Positions 51,408 to 59,586 of a DNA stretch of 64,000 nt are shown one piece after another. Position numbers and translations under genes: made by a program. This stretch comes from CAJCJE01 sp036494465 (GTDB taxonomy: Bacteria > Actinomycetota > Actinomycetes > Mycobacteriales > Pseudonocardiaceae): assembly GCA_036494465.1 (NCBI GenBank), contig DASXOJ010000046.1:1-64000 (forward strand), written 5' to 3'. Position 1 is the stretch's first letter. Every line of letters starts with the position of its first letter. The notes under the pieces were generated by a model, which worked only from the letters and a program-made list of their open reading frames with translations, was not told where the DNA came from and searched no databases.

Positions 51408-52319
51408 GTGAGCAGAGTCGTCTTCCTGTTGGTGCCCGGCCTGCACCTGCTCGACCTGGCCGGGCCCGCGCAGGTGTTCGCCAGCGCTGCCGATTTCGGG
51501 TTCGACTACCGGGTCGACTACGTCGGCGAGCACGCCATCGTCCCCACCGCGCAGGGGCTCACGGTCAACGCCGAACCGAGCCTGCCCGCGTTGACCAGCA
51601 CGGATCTGATCGTGGTGCCGGGCTGGCGGGCGCCTGCCGGACTCGTCGGCACCGGGCCGCTCGCACCGGACACACTTGCCTGGCTGCGCGCGCACCACGC
51701 GGCGGGCGGCACGATCATGAGCGTCTGCGCGGGCGCCGACGCGCTGGGCAGGGCCGGTCTGCTGGACGGCAGGCGGTGCACGACCCACCACGACCTCCAG
51801 GACGAGCTCGCGCGCCGCTATCCGCAGGCCAGCGTGGTGCGTGACGTGCTGTTCGTAGTGGACGGTCGAGTGATCACCTCGGCCGGTATCGCCAGCGGTA
51901 TCGACCTCGCCCTGCATCTGATGGCGACCTGGCACGGCCCTTCCGTCGCCGCCAAGATCGCCAGGACGATGGTGGTCTACGCGCGCCGCAACGGCGACGA
52001 TGCGCAGGCCAGCGCCATGCTGCGACATCGCGGTCACCTCAACGACACCGTGCACCGGGTGCAGGACCTGATCGAGAACCGGCTCGCCGACCGGTTGCCG
52101 CTGGCCGATCTCGCGGACGCGGCCGGGTGCAGCGAGCGCACGGTCACCCGCATGTTCGGCCGGGCCACCGGCATGACCCCGCTGCGCTACCAGCAGTTGC
52201 TTCGCGTCGAACGTGCCGAGCACCTGATCGGCCAGGGCGCGACCGTCGAATCGGCTGCCCGCATGGTCGGTTTCGAGGACGCCCGCATGCTGCGCCGCCT
52301 GCGTCAACGGGCGAGCTGA
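51408..52319 (+). CDS. GlxA-type transcriptional regulator (DJ-1/PfpI domain + AraC HTH)
   Basis: A 303-residue regulator. The N-terminal class-I-glutaminase-like/DJ-1 domain (VFLLVPGLHLLDLAGPAQVF, SVCAGADALGRAGLL with the usual nucleophile-elbow Cys) is followed by two AraC helix-turn-helices (LADLADAAGCSERTVTRMFGRATGMTPLRYQQ). GTG 51408 start. Part of the AraC coding region, 52229-52260, recurs exactly at 54676-54707. Probably senses a small metabolite related to the isochorismatase substrate. Confidence 0.9.
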   Translation: MSRVVFLLVPGLHLLDLAGPAQVFASAADFGFDYRVDYVGEHAIVPTAQGLTVNAEPSLPALTSTDLIVVPGWRAPAGLVGTGPLAPDTLAWLRAHHAAGGTIMSVCAGADALGRAGLLDGRRCTTHHDLQDELARRYPQASVVRDVLFVVDGRVITSAGIASGIDLALHLMATWHGPSVAAKIARTMVVYARRNGDDAQASAMLRHRGHLNDTVHRVQDLIENRLADRLPLADLADAAGCSERTVTRMFGRATGMTPLRYQQLLRVERAEHLIGQGATVESAARMVGFEDARMLRRLRQRAS

Positions 52320-52326
52320 GGCGAGA

Positions 52327-52373
52327 GAGTCGGCCGGCTGCCGGTCTGGGGTTTGTCCGCAGCCGGCCGACTC
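52327..52373. repeat. Long hairpin, copy 1 (bidirectional terminator/REP-like)
   Basis: GAGTCGGCCGGCTG (52327-52340) pairs perfectly with CAGCCGGCCGACTC (52360-52373). The 19-base loop contains CCGGTCTGGGGTT. Lies between convergent genes. The same stem and loop core recur at 55685-55730. Confidence 0.85.
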
Positions 52374-52389
52374 CGATCGCCGAGCGGCC

Positions 52390-54516
52390 TCAGCTCACCG
52401 TCAAACCGGTGAACGATGCCGTGCTCGGGCTGGCCGCCCCGGCCGTATGGAACAGGGCGACATCCTGGTTGCCTGCCGCGGCCACTGGGGAGACCGCCGC
52501 GATGGCAACCGGGATCCAGGTGGTTCCGTCGGTCGAGTAGTAACCGGTGTAGCTCGTGCCCGAGCGGACCAGCTTCAACCGGACCGGGTAGGGCTGGGTG
52601 GCGCTGTTCGCGGACGCAGTGTCCACTGTGGAGCCACCGGTGGCGTCCCAGGCCATGCCGACGTCGCCGCTGCCGGTCACGTACAACACAACGCCTTCCG
52701 GACCCGAATTGATGCTGTCGCGCAGCATCAACCCGCCCTTGGCACTGCGCCCACTGCCCGGCGCGACGGTGACCGTGGTGGTGACCGTCGCATCGGTACC
52801 GGCGGCACCGGGCAGGTAGATCGCGCCGTACTGGTCGGTGGCCGCGCCCCTGGTGGTGGCCGGGCCGACGCCGCTACCCGCTGCCGAGATCGCGAAATCG
52901 GTGCCGGACTGGCCGAACGCGGCCGGTGCGCCCGTCGTGTTCGCGCTCAGGTACGGGGCGCGCAGCGGGGAGATCAGCTGTAAGCCGAGGGTGGCGGTGG
53001 CGGGTCCGAAGCCGAAGATCTGCGCGGTGGCGGTCAGGTCTGCTATGGACAGTGGCGGACCGGACGCCGGTGCGGTCGCGGTGAAGGCGGCGGTCGTGGC
53101 CCGGCCGGAGCCGAGCAGACCGATGGGCGGCTGCCAACCGGACGGGCGCGTCCGCCAGCCCGACGGCCCGGCCAGGGTCAGGGCGCCGTAGCCGACCGGT
53201 AGGACGCCGTTGTCGGTCAACGACACGGTGACCGGGCCGGTCCCGCCCACGGCCGCCTGACTGTCCTGATCGGACACCCCGAGCGTCGTGTTCGGCGCCT
53301 CGGCCAGGATGGTCGCTGGGTTGCGCGGCGCGGACACCCGGTAGAGCACCGTCGCGTGGGCAGGCACGAAAGCCCCGATGGTGCCTGCCGACTCGCTGAC
53401 CTGTCCGCTCCACAGGTCGGTGAGCTGATAGGCGGCGTCGTGGCGCAGGCCCGTGGCACTGGCGTTCGTACTGATCGTGCTCGCCGTGTCAGTGGAGTTG
53501 AACAAGGCCACCGCGACATCGCCGCCTGCCAGCGGCTTGGCGAAGACGAACCGGCCATCGGCGGAGGTGAGCAGCGTGCCCTGCGCGCCGAGCCGATCCT
53601 GGTCGACCGCGATCACGGCCTTGTCGCGGTAGGTGTCCAGGGTCTGCTGGGACGCGGTGAGCAGGTTGGTGCCGATCAACAGCGGCGCGGCCATTTCTGC
53701 CCAGAGGCTGAATTCGGACCGTTCCTCGGTCACGGTCATGCCGCCGTTGCCGATCTCCAGCATGTCCGGGTCGTTCCACTGGCCCGGCCCCGCGTACCGC
53801 GCCAGCGCCGCGTTCTGGGTCACGTTGGCGACCATGCTGCCGAACGTGTCCTGGATGTCCGTGGTGGTCCGCCACAGGTTGGACACCGGTCCGCCCCACA
53901 GCCAGGGCAGCGCGGCGGAGTCCGTGCCATTGCACATGCTGAACACGATCGGCCTGCCGGTCGAGCGCAACGCGTCGGACATCCTCGTGTAGAGCGTGGT
54001 GTCGATCTGTTCGTGGGTTTCGCCGGGATAGTCGGCGAAGGGAATGTTGCACTGGTCGTACTTGAGGTAGTCGACATCCCACGAGGCGAACGTGTTCGCG
54101 TCCTGCTGCTCGTGACCGAGACTGCCCGGGTAACCGCCGCAGGTGGTGGTGCCCGCGTCCTCGTAGATGCCGAACTTCATCCCGAGCGAGTGCACGTAGT
54201 CGGCGACCGCCTTGATGCCGCCCGGGAACTTCACCGGGTCGGGCACGAGGTTGCCGTTGGCGTCGCGGGACTTGGTCTGCCAGCAGTCGTCCACGTTGAC
54301 GTACTGGTAGCCGGCCGCCGTGAGGCCGGTGACGACCATCTGTTCGGCCGTCTGTTCGATCAGTTGTGCGCTGGTGTTGCAGCCGAACGCGTTCCAGTCG
54401 TTGAAACCCATCGGCGGGGTGAGCGCGAGACCGCCCGGTTCCGCGCTGGCTGGTAACGCCGGTAAGAGACCTGACAGGACCAGGCCCGTAGCGCAGGCCA
54501 CCAGGGATCTTCGCAT
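52390..54516 (-). CDS. Secreted GH27 alpha-galactosidase with NEW3 and concanavalin-like C-terminal modules
   Basis: A 708-residue exoenzyme with signal peptide (1-25). GH27 barrel: TPPMGFNDWNAFGCNTSAQ, YVNVDDCWQ, VDYLKYDQCN with the nucleophile Asp near 154, and GQWNDPDMLEIGNGG with the acid/base Asp. It is a classical alpha-galactosidase, closer to characterised enzymes than the first GH27. Residues about 405-505 are NEW3-like. The last 180 residues (FGQSGTDFAISAAG to TASFTGLTVS) match the C-terminal module of the GH89 enzyme at 29414. No transporter or regulator is adjacent. Confidence 0.92.
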   Translation of the reverse strand: MRRSLVACATGLVLSGLLPALPASAEPGGLALTPPMGFNDWNAFGCNTSAQLIEQTAEQMVVTGLTAAGYQYVNVDDCWQTKSRDANGNLVPDPVKFPGGIKAVADYVHSLGMKFGIYEDAGTTTCGGYPGSLGHEQQDANTFASWDVDYLKYDQCNIPFADYPGETHEQIDTTLYTRMSDALRSTGRPIVFSMCNGTDSAALPWLWGGPVSNLWRTTTDIQDTFGSMVANVTQNAALARYAGPGQWNDPDMLEIGNGGMTVTEERSEFSLWAEMAAPLLIGTNLLTASQQTLDTYRDKAVIAVDQDRLGAQGTLLTSADGRFVFAKPLAGGDVAVALFNSTDTASTISTNASATGLRHDAAYQLTDLWSGQVSESAGTIGAFVPAHATVLYRVSAPRNPATILAEAPNTTLGVSDQDSQAAVGGTGPVTVSLTDNGVLPVGYGALTLAGPSGWRTRPSGWQPPIGLLGSGRATTAAFTATAPASGPPLSIADLTATAQIFGFGPATATLGLQLISPLRAPYLSANTTGAPAAFGQSGTDFAISAAGSGVGPATTRGAATDQYGAIYLPGAAGTDATVTTTVTVAPGSGRSAKGGLMLRDSINSGPEGVVLYVTGSGDVGMAWDATGGSTVDTASANSATQPYPVRLKLVRSGTSYTGYYSTDGTTWIPVAIAAVSPVAAAGNQDVALFHTAGAASPSTASFTGLTVS

Positions 54517-54621
54517 CGGAATCGCTCACCATCGATCAGAATCCAACAGAAACGCTGCCTATTGAGCGCCATCTGCCAGATTCCGGCAAGCCTTTCGACG
54601 CTGGTCGAAAGGAGTGTCCAC

Positions 54622-54680
54622 TTACGAGTAGCTGAAGCCGATGACCTGGCCTTCCTCGATGACCCTGCCGAACACCGGCC
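54622..54680 (-). pseudogene. 3'-end remnant of a paralogue of the proline-rich protein gene
   Basis: Reading leftward, the segment encodes PVFGRVIEEGQVIGFSYS and a TAA stop at 54622-54624. The intact gene at 55744-56535 ends GGPVFGGVIEEGQVIGFSYL. The two DNA stretches are about 80% identical over 60 bases, then similarity ends abruptly at 54680, where the copied AraC segment begins. Only the last 18 or so codons remain. Confidence 0.75.
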
Positions 54681-54707
54681 AGGGCGCGACCGTCGAATCG
54701 GCTGCCC
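54676..54707 (+). repeat. Exact 32-bp copy of part of the GlxA/AraC-type gene
   Basis: Identical for 32 bases, in the same orientation, to 52229-52260 inside the AraC domain coding region; sequence on both sides is unrelated. A chance match of this length is implausible. Its role, if any, is unknown; it marks a recombination or template-switch junction. Confidence 0.85.
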
Positions 54708-54717
54708 CGTCTGGCCG

Positions 54718-55677
54718 GACCAAGCGCGCTGGATACTGGCATTCGACGCCTCGTGCGGAACCTGTCGAGAGATCTCACAGGTTGTCGACGTGGCGGCGGA
54801 AGGCAAACTCGAAGTCCTGTCGCTGAGCCGCCCCGACGTTCGAGAATGGCGGGAGCAGGCGTTCGGCGCCGACGCACCCTGGATGCCGACCCTGATCCGG
54901 GTCGACGCGGCGGTCGCCGCCTGGACCGGTGTTGGCATGTCGGTCCAACTGGTCCGCTCGCTCGGACTGCGATCCTCGATCCGGGTGCTGCGCGCGCTCG
55001 GCGAACTCAAGCACCAGACCAGCGCGGCGCACCCCACCGGCGTTGCCGGCGGCGGGCGCTGCGCATCGGGGCAGCCGCGGTCGTCGCCGCGGGCATGATG
55101 ATCGCGGGCCAGTGCCCTCGTTCGGAGCGACCGCCGAGGGCTGGGTCGCGAAGAATCCCGGCAAGCTGCCCCACGACTACGACGAGTTCAGCACGTACTC
55201 GCTCACCTACCGCAAGCGATCTTCCGCGCGCTCCCGCCGCAGGCGCGATCGCAGCTGTGGGTGGCGCAGTTCCAGCGCTATCGCAGTGCGCATCCCGGCC
55301 TGACCGCCGCACAACGCGCCGTGCTCGACAGGGTGGAGGCGATCGCCGCCGATCCGAGCACGCACGGCACCGCCATGACCGAGGCGAAAAATACGCAGTT
55401 CCAGCAGCTTGGTGCCTCAGCGCGGGATGCCTTCGGCGTGGAGGAGGTGTCCGTGCTGTTCGCCAGCCTCGGCCCAGCTACCGCCGGCGCGTTCGGGCCG
55501 CAACAGCCCGAGGATGAACCGAACTGCACGTGCTCGACGACCGATGACTGGTGTGGCAAGCCCAACTGGTGCTTCTACGTCAAGGACGAGTGCACTTTTG
55601 TCGGCGGTTGCGGCTGGCAATGGGTTTACTGGCAATGGGTTTACCTGTGCGACGGATTCTGCATGACCCCGGTGTGA
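54718..55677 (+). pseudogene. Fulvocin-C-related protein gene, 5'-truncated and frameshifted three times
   Basis: Part 1 (to about 55055) reads WILAFDASCGTCREISQVVD with a CxxC pair, then APWMPTLIRVDAAVAAWTG and SIRVLRALG. Part 2 (about 55050-55110) gives RRRALRIGAAAVVAAG, a membrane helix. Part 3 (about 55112-55218) gives GWVAKNPGKLPHDYDEF. Part 4 (about 55219-55677) gives AIFRALPPQARSQLWVAQF and a Cys-rich tail (CTCSTTDDWCG, FCMTPV). Together they match proteins annotated as bacteriocin-fulvocin-C-related in actinobacteria. Each frame change is one missing base; no start codon precedes the first part, which abuts the copied AraC fragment. The tail also has a 15-bp tandem duplication (55615-55644). 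Confidence 0.75.
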
Positions 55678-55684
55678 GCCCGGA

Positions 55685-55730
55685 GAGTCGGCCGGCCACC
55701 GGTCTGGGGTTGCCGAAAGCCGGCCGACTC
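55685..55730. repeat. Long hairpin, copy 2
   Basis: GAGTCGGCCGGC (55685-55696) pairs with GCCGGCCGACTC (55719-55730); the 22-base loop contains the same CCGGTCTGGGGTT as copy 1 at 52327-52373. Again between convergent genes. Confidence 0.85.
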
Positions 55731-55743
55731 GGCAAGCAACGGT

Positions 55744-56535
55744 TTACAGGTAACTGAAACCGATGACCTGGCCTTCTTCGATGACTCCGCCGAAGACCGG
55801 TCCGCCGTACTGGGACAGCGCCTGTGCGAGTTGCGGGACGATGTTGTTCACCGGGCCGAGTGGCACGCCGTAGGAGCCGGGGCCGGTGCCGCCGTACTTG
55901 CCCTGCAGCCCGTTGATCTCGGGGTGGCGCTGCGGGAAGTTCGGGTCGGCCATGTCCATCACCAGCCGTACCCGGTAGATCTTGGGCGCCACGATCTTGG
56001 TGGTGTCCTGATGGAAGGCGGTGGTGACGGTGACTTGGCGGAACTCGCTCCAGGGCAGTGTGAACCCGCCCTGCTTGCCCTTGTGCGCGAGGCTGTCCGG
56101 CGCGATGACCAGCTGTCGCTTGTTCATCTTGGCGGCCAGCTTGGCAACGCCCTTGCCCTCGATCGGGATGACGATCGGCGGCCCGCCGCCCTGCTGCGGC
56201 GCGGCGTACTGACCGGGCGCGTACTGGCCCGGCTGCGCGGGCGGGTAACCCTGCTGCGGAGGGTAGCCAGGCTGCGGGTTGGGCTGCTGGGGGTAGGGCT
56301 GTTGCGGATAACCGGGCTGCGGATAACCAGGTTGCGGGTAGCCGGGCTGGGGATAGCCCGGCTGCTGGGGGTAACCGGTCTGCGGCGGGTAGGGCTGCTG
56401 CGGCGGATAACCAGGCTGGGGCGGATAACCAGGCTGGGGCGGATAGCCCGGCTGCTGCGGATACGGCTGTGGCGGGTATCCGGGTTGTTGTGGATAGCCG
56501 GCACCCGGTTGCTGTGGGTCATACGGATTGGTCAT
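55744..56535 (-). CDS. Proline/glutamine/tyrosine-rich repeat protein with conserved C-terminal domain
   Basis: A 263-residue protein. Residues 1-115 are a low-complexity array of PGYPPQ/PGYPQQ/PQPGYPQ units with no charged residue except near the start. Residues 120-263 are a folded domain (IVIPIEGKGVAKLAAKMNKR, LPWSEFRQVTVTTAFH, YRVRLVMDMADPNF, final VIEEGQVIGFSYL) that looks like a small PH-like or surface-binding beta domain. No signal peptide. Pro/Tyr-rich tails often drive assembly or condensation of cytoplasmic proteins. A remnant of a paralogue lies at 54622-54680. Function unknown. Confidence 0.75.
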   Translation of the reverse strand: MTNPYDPQQPGAGYPQQPGYPPQPYPQQPGYPPQPGYPPQPGYPPQQPYPPQTGYPQQPGYPQPGYPQPGYPQPGYPQQPYPQQPNPQPGYPPQQGYPPAQPGQYAPGQYAAPQQGGGPPIVIPIEGKGVAKLAAKMNKRQLVIAPDSLAHKGKQGGFTLPWSEFRQVTVTTAFHQDTTKIVAPKIYRVRLVMDMADPNFPQRHPEINGLQGKYGGTGPGSYGVPLGPVNNIVPQLAQALSQYGGPVFGGVIEEGQVIGFSYL

Positions 56536-56621
56536 GCCAATGCCCCCCTGCGCGCCGCTGTCATTGTCCTGGATTCTAGGGCCAATGCCCGCGCGAGCGC
56601 CGGAGAACCATCGGCGACAAT

Positions 56622-57893
56622 GTGCGCGTGACCTTCGCTGAATTGTCCCAAACCGAGCTGTCCGACCTGGTCGCGAGCTTGCGCGCCGCCTATGGCGAGC
56701 TGAGCGCTCGTGGTCTGAAACTGGACCTCACCCGGGGTAAGCCCTCCGCTGAGCAACTGGACCTGTCCACCGCGCTGCTCGATCTGCCGGGCTCCGCCGA
56801 CTATCGGGCGGCGGATGGTTCCGATGTTCGCAATTACGGCGGTTTGCGAGGTCTGCCGGAACTGCGGGAAATCTTCGCGCCATTGCTCGGCCTCAAGCCG
56901 GAAGGCATGATCGCGGTCGGCAATTCCAGCCTGGAACTGATGCACGACTACCTCATGCATGCGGTGCTGTTCGGCGTGCCCGGTGGCAGCGCGCCATGGC
57001 GCGACGTCGCGTTCCTGTGCCCGGTGCCCGGTTACGACCGGCATTTCTCGATCTGCGCGAAGCTCGGCATGGAGATGATCCCGGTGCCGATGACCGCCGA
57101 CGGCCCGGACCTGGCCGAGGTCGAACGGCTCGCCGCCGATCCGAAGGTCAAGGGCATCTGGTGCGTGCCCAAGTACAGCAACCCGACCGGCGAGATCTAC
57201 TCGCCCGAGACCGTGCGCCGGCTCGCGGAGCTGCCGACCGGCGCCGAGGACTTCCGGATCTTCTGGGACAACGCCTACGCGGTGCACCACCTCACCGACG
57301 AGCAGCCGGAGATCGAGGACATCATCGGCGCGGCGCAGGCCGCCGGTCACCCGGACCGGCCCATCGTGTTCGGGTCCGCGTCCAAGATCACGCTGGCCGG
57401 CTCGGGGATCGCCTTCCTTGGCGCGTCCGACGCCAACCTGGACTGGCTGGTCGGCCACCTGAGCAAGCGCACCATCGGCCCGGACAAGATCAACCACCTC
57501 CGACACGTCCGGTTCCTGGAGAGCCCGCAGGGCGTGCTCGACCTGATGGCCAAGCACCGCGCCCTGCTGCGCCCCAAGTTCGACCTGGTCGGACAGGCCC
57601 TCACCGACGAGCTCGCGGACACCGGCGTGGCCTCCTGGACCACCCCGCGCGGCGGTTACTTCGTCACGCTGACCGTGCGCCCCGGCTGCGCGTCGCGCAT
57701 CGTCGAGCTCGCGGGCCAGGCCGGGATCGCGCTGACCCCGGCAGGCGCGCCGTTCCCGCACGGCAAGGACCCGCAGGACAACGTCATCCGGATCGCGCCC
57801 ACGTTCCCGCCGCTGACCGAACTGGCCGACGCGATGGCCGCACTGGTGCTGTGCGTCAAACTCGCGTCGGCCGAACAGCTGCTCGCCGCCTAA
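56622..57893 (+). CDS. Aspartate aminotransferase, Rv3722c/AspC-like (class I fold type I)
   Basis: A 423-residue PLP enzyme. LDLTRGKPSAEQLDL near the N-terminus, VRNYGGLRGLPELREIF, VPKYSNPTGEIYSPETV, FWDNAYAVHH, and FGSASKITLAGSGIAFLG with the PLP-binding Lys are characteristic of the group that includes Mycobacterium tuberculosis Rv3722c, the main aspartate aminotransferase there. Transfers amino groups between glutamate and oxaloacetate. GTG 56622 or GTG 56628 start; neither has an ideal ribosome site. Shares a four-base stop overlap (CTAA) with the convergent permease. Confidence 0.88.
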   Translation: MRVTFAELSQTELSDLVASLRAAYGELSARGLKLDLTRGKPSAEQLDLSTALLDLPGSADYRAADGSDVRNYGGLRGLPELREIFAPLLGLKPEGMIAVGNSSLELMHDYLMHAVLFGVPGGSAPWRDVAFLCPVPGYDRHFSICAKLGMEMIPVPMTADGPDLAEVERLAADPKVKGIWCVPKYSNPTGEIYSPETVRRLAELPTGAEDFRIFWDNAYAVHHLTDEQPEIEDIIGAAQAAGHPDRPIVFGSASKITLAGSGIAFLGASDANLDWLVGHLSKRTIGPDKINHLRHVRFLESPQGVLDLMAKHRALLRPKFDLVGQALTDELADTGVASWTTPRGGYFVTLTVRPGCASRIVELAGQAGIALTPAGAPFPHGKDPQDNVIRIAPTFPPLTELADAMAALVLCVKLASAEQLLAA

Positions 57894-59305
57894 GCCGGTT
57901 TGCTCTCGTCGAGGTTGATCTCGGTACCCCTGCCGGTGACCAGCCGGATGATCAGCACGATCACGCCGATGCCCAGCCAGATGCCGCCGCCGATCTTGGC
58001 GGGGGTGTCCGCGCTGTACTCGACGTAGCCGATGATCAGGAAACCGATCAACGGCACGACCAGGTGCATGCCGTAGGTCTTCTGCCGCTTCTTGATCAGG
58101 TAGTAGAACGCGACCGAGATGTGCAGCAGCAGGAACGAGAACAGCGCGCCGAAGTTGACCAGTGTGGACAGGAACTCGACCTGGCCGACGAAGCCGATGC
58201 CGAGGATCAGGCTGATCACCGCGACGACCAGGATCGCCCGCTGCGGCACCTTGCGCTTCGGGCTGATGTGCGCGAGGAACCGGGGCAGCACCCGGTCGCG
58301 GCCCATCGAGTAGAGCAGCCGGGAGATCGCGTTCTGCGCGACGAGGCTGTTCGCGATCGCGCCCGCCAGCGCCGAGGAGACCGCGATCAGGATGGTCATC
58401 CAGTGGCCCGCGGTCAGCCCGGCGACCTGGTAGAACGCCTGGTTCACGTCGTTGTCGCTGAACGCGGTCTTGCCCGGCACGAGCAGCGCGGCCAGGTAGG
58501 TCTGGGCGATGAACAGCACGGCGACGATCAGCAACGAGATGATCGTCGCCCGCCCGACCACCTTCGGCCCGCCCTGGACCTCCTCGGACTGGGTGGAGAT
58601 CGCGTCGAAGCCAAGGAAGGACAGCGCGGCGATCGACAACGCGGTGAAGACCAGGCCGGTGCTGAACTCCTTGGGGTTGTAGAAGGGCAACGTCGACCAG
58701 TGCGCGCCGCCGGAGCCGTGGCTGATGGTGATCACCGCCAGCACGACGAACAGGGCCAGCACCAGCATTTCACCGACCAGGAACACCCGGTTGACCCAGG
58801 CGCCGAGTTCCACCCCGGCCAGGTTCACCGCCGTGTTCAGCACCAGGAAGATGACCACCCACAGCCAGCCCGGCACACCCGGCAGCACGGCCGCCATGGC
58901 AGCGGCGCCGGTGACGTAGAGCAGGGTCGGGATCAGCAGGTAGTCCAGGATCAGCGCCCAGCCGGCGAGGAATCCGACCCAGTTGGCGATGCCGCGCCCC
59001 GCGTACGCGTAGACCGAACCGGCGACCGGGAAGGCGCGGCTCATCTCGCGGTAGCTCAACGCGGTGAAGATCATGGCGACCAGGCCGATGACGTAGGTCA
59101 ACGGGACCATGCCGTGCGATGCGTTGAACACCGGCCCGAAGATCGCGAACGGTGCGATCGGCACCATGAAGATCAGGCCGTACACGATCAGGTCGCGTAG
59201 CCGCAGGGATCGCCGCAGTTCCTGCTGGTAGCCGAACTCGGCGAGCGCCTCTTCCGAACCGGAGCCGGTGGTGCTCGGTTCGGGGTGGCCGCGCTCTTGT
59301 GACAT
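57890..59305 (-). CDS. APC-superfamily amino acid permease
   Basis: A 471-residue transporter with about 12 hydrophobic segments. LRLRDLIVYGLIFMVPIAPFAIFG (helix 1 region with the unwound Gly motif), FPVAGSVYAYAGRGIANWVGFLAGWALILDYLL, and SFLGFDAISTQSEEVQGGPKVVGRA (the FxGFDxxxTxAEE motif in variant form) are typical of APC permeases. It imports an amino acid or polyamine by cation symport or exchange; the specificity is not visible. Convergent with the aminotransferase. Confidence 0.9.
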   Translation of the reverse strand: MSQERGHPEPSTTGSGSEEALAEFGYQQELRRSLRLRDLIVYGLIFMVPIAPFAIFGPVFNASHGMVPLTYVIGLVAMIFTALSYREMSRAFPVAGSVYAYAGRGIANWVGFLAGWALILDYLLIPTLLYVTGAAAMAAVLPGVPGWLWVVIFLVLNTAVNLAGVELGAWVNRVFLVGEMLVLALFVVLAVITISHGSGGAHWSTLPFYNPKEFSTGLVFTALSIAALSFLGFDAISTQSEEVQGGPKVVGRATIISLLIVAVLFIAQTYLAALLVPGKTAFSDNDVNQAFYQVAGLTAGHWMTILIAVSSALAGAIANSLVAQNAISRLLYSMGRDRVLPRFLAHISPKRKVPQRAILVVAVISLILGIGFVGQVEFLSTLVNFGALFSFLLLHISVAFYYLIKKRQKTYGMHLVVPLIGFLIIGYVEYSADTPAKIGGGIWLGIGVIVLIIRLVTGRGTEINLDESKPA

Positions 59306-59586
59306 CGGTGCTCCTTTGCGCTCGGTGTGCTCCGAATGGCTCTACCCGTTGGTCAACGGTGGCATGCGGCGGCGATCTTCGCTTCCCGCCGGGAGTCGGG
59401 AATTCCGAGCTCAACGGGTGGTCAAGGGTCAAGTGTGACGCGGAACACGCTGGCTCGCGACCGCCGGGGAAGCAACCTCACCCCCCTCTCGGGCGTATTT
59501 GGAATGCAGCGAAAAAACGGGGAAATCGGGGCGAGCGACGTCGCGGGCTCGATATCGCTCCGTCCGAAGTTTTGGAGGCTGAGCTT
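59306..59586. other. Intergenic region between APC permease and LuxR-type regulator
   Basis: Divergent promoter region of 281 bp. CAACGGTGGCATGCG and AACGGGTGGTCAAGG blocks recur loosely (CCGTTGGTCAACGGTGG near 59347 is a partial inverted repeat: CCGTTG-GT-CAACGG). That repeat is a plausible operator. No gene supportable. Confidence 0.45.

Noticed and set aside
56220..56530. Repeat array resembling a tandem repeat or CRISPR locus
   Set aside because: The repeats are codon-level PGYPPQ units inside a translated gene; no regular spacers.
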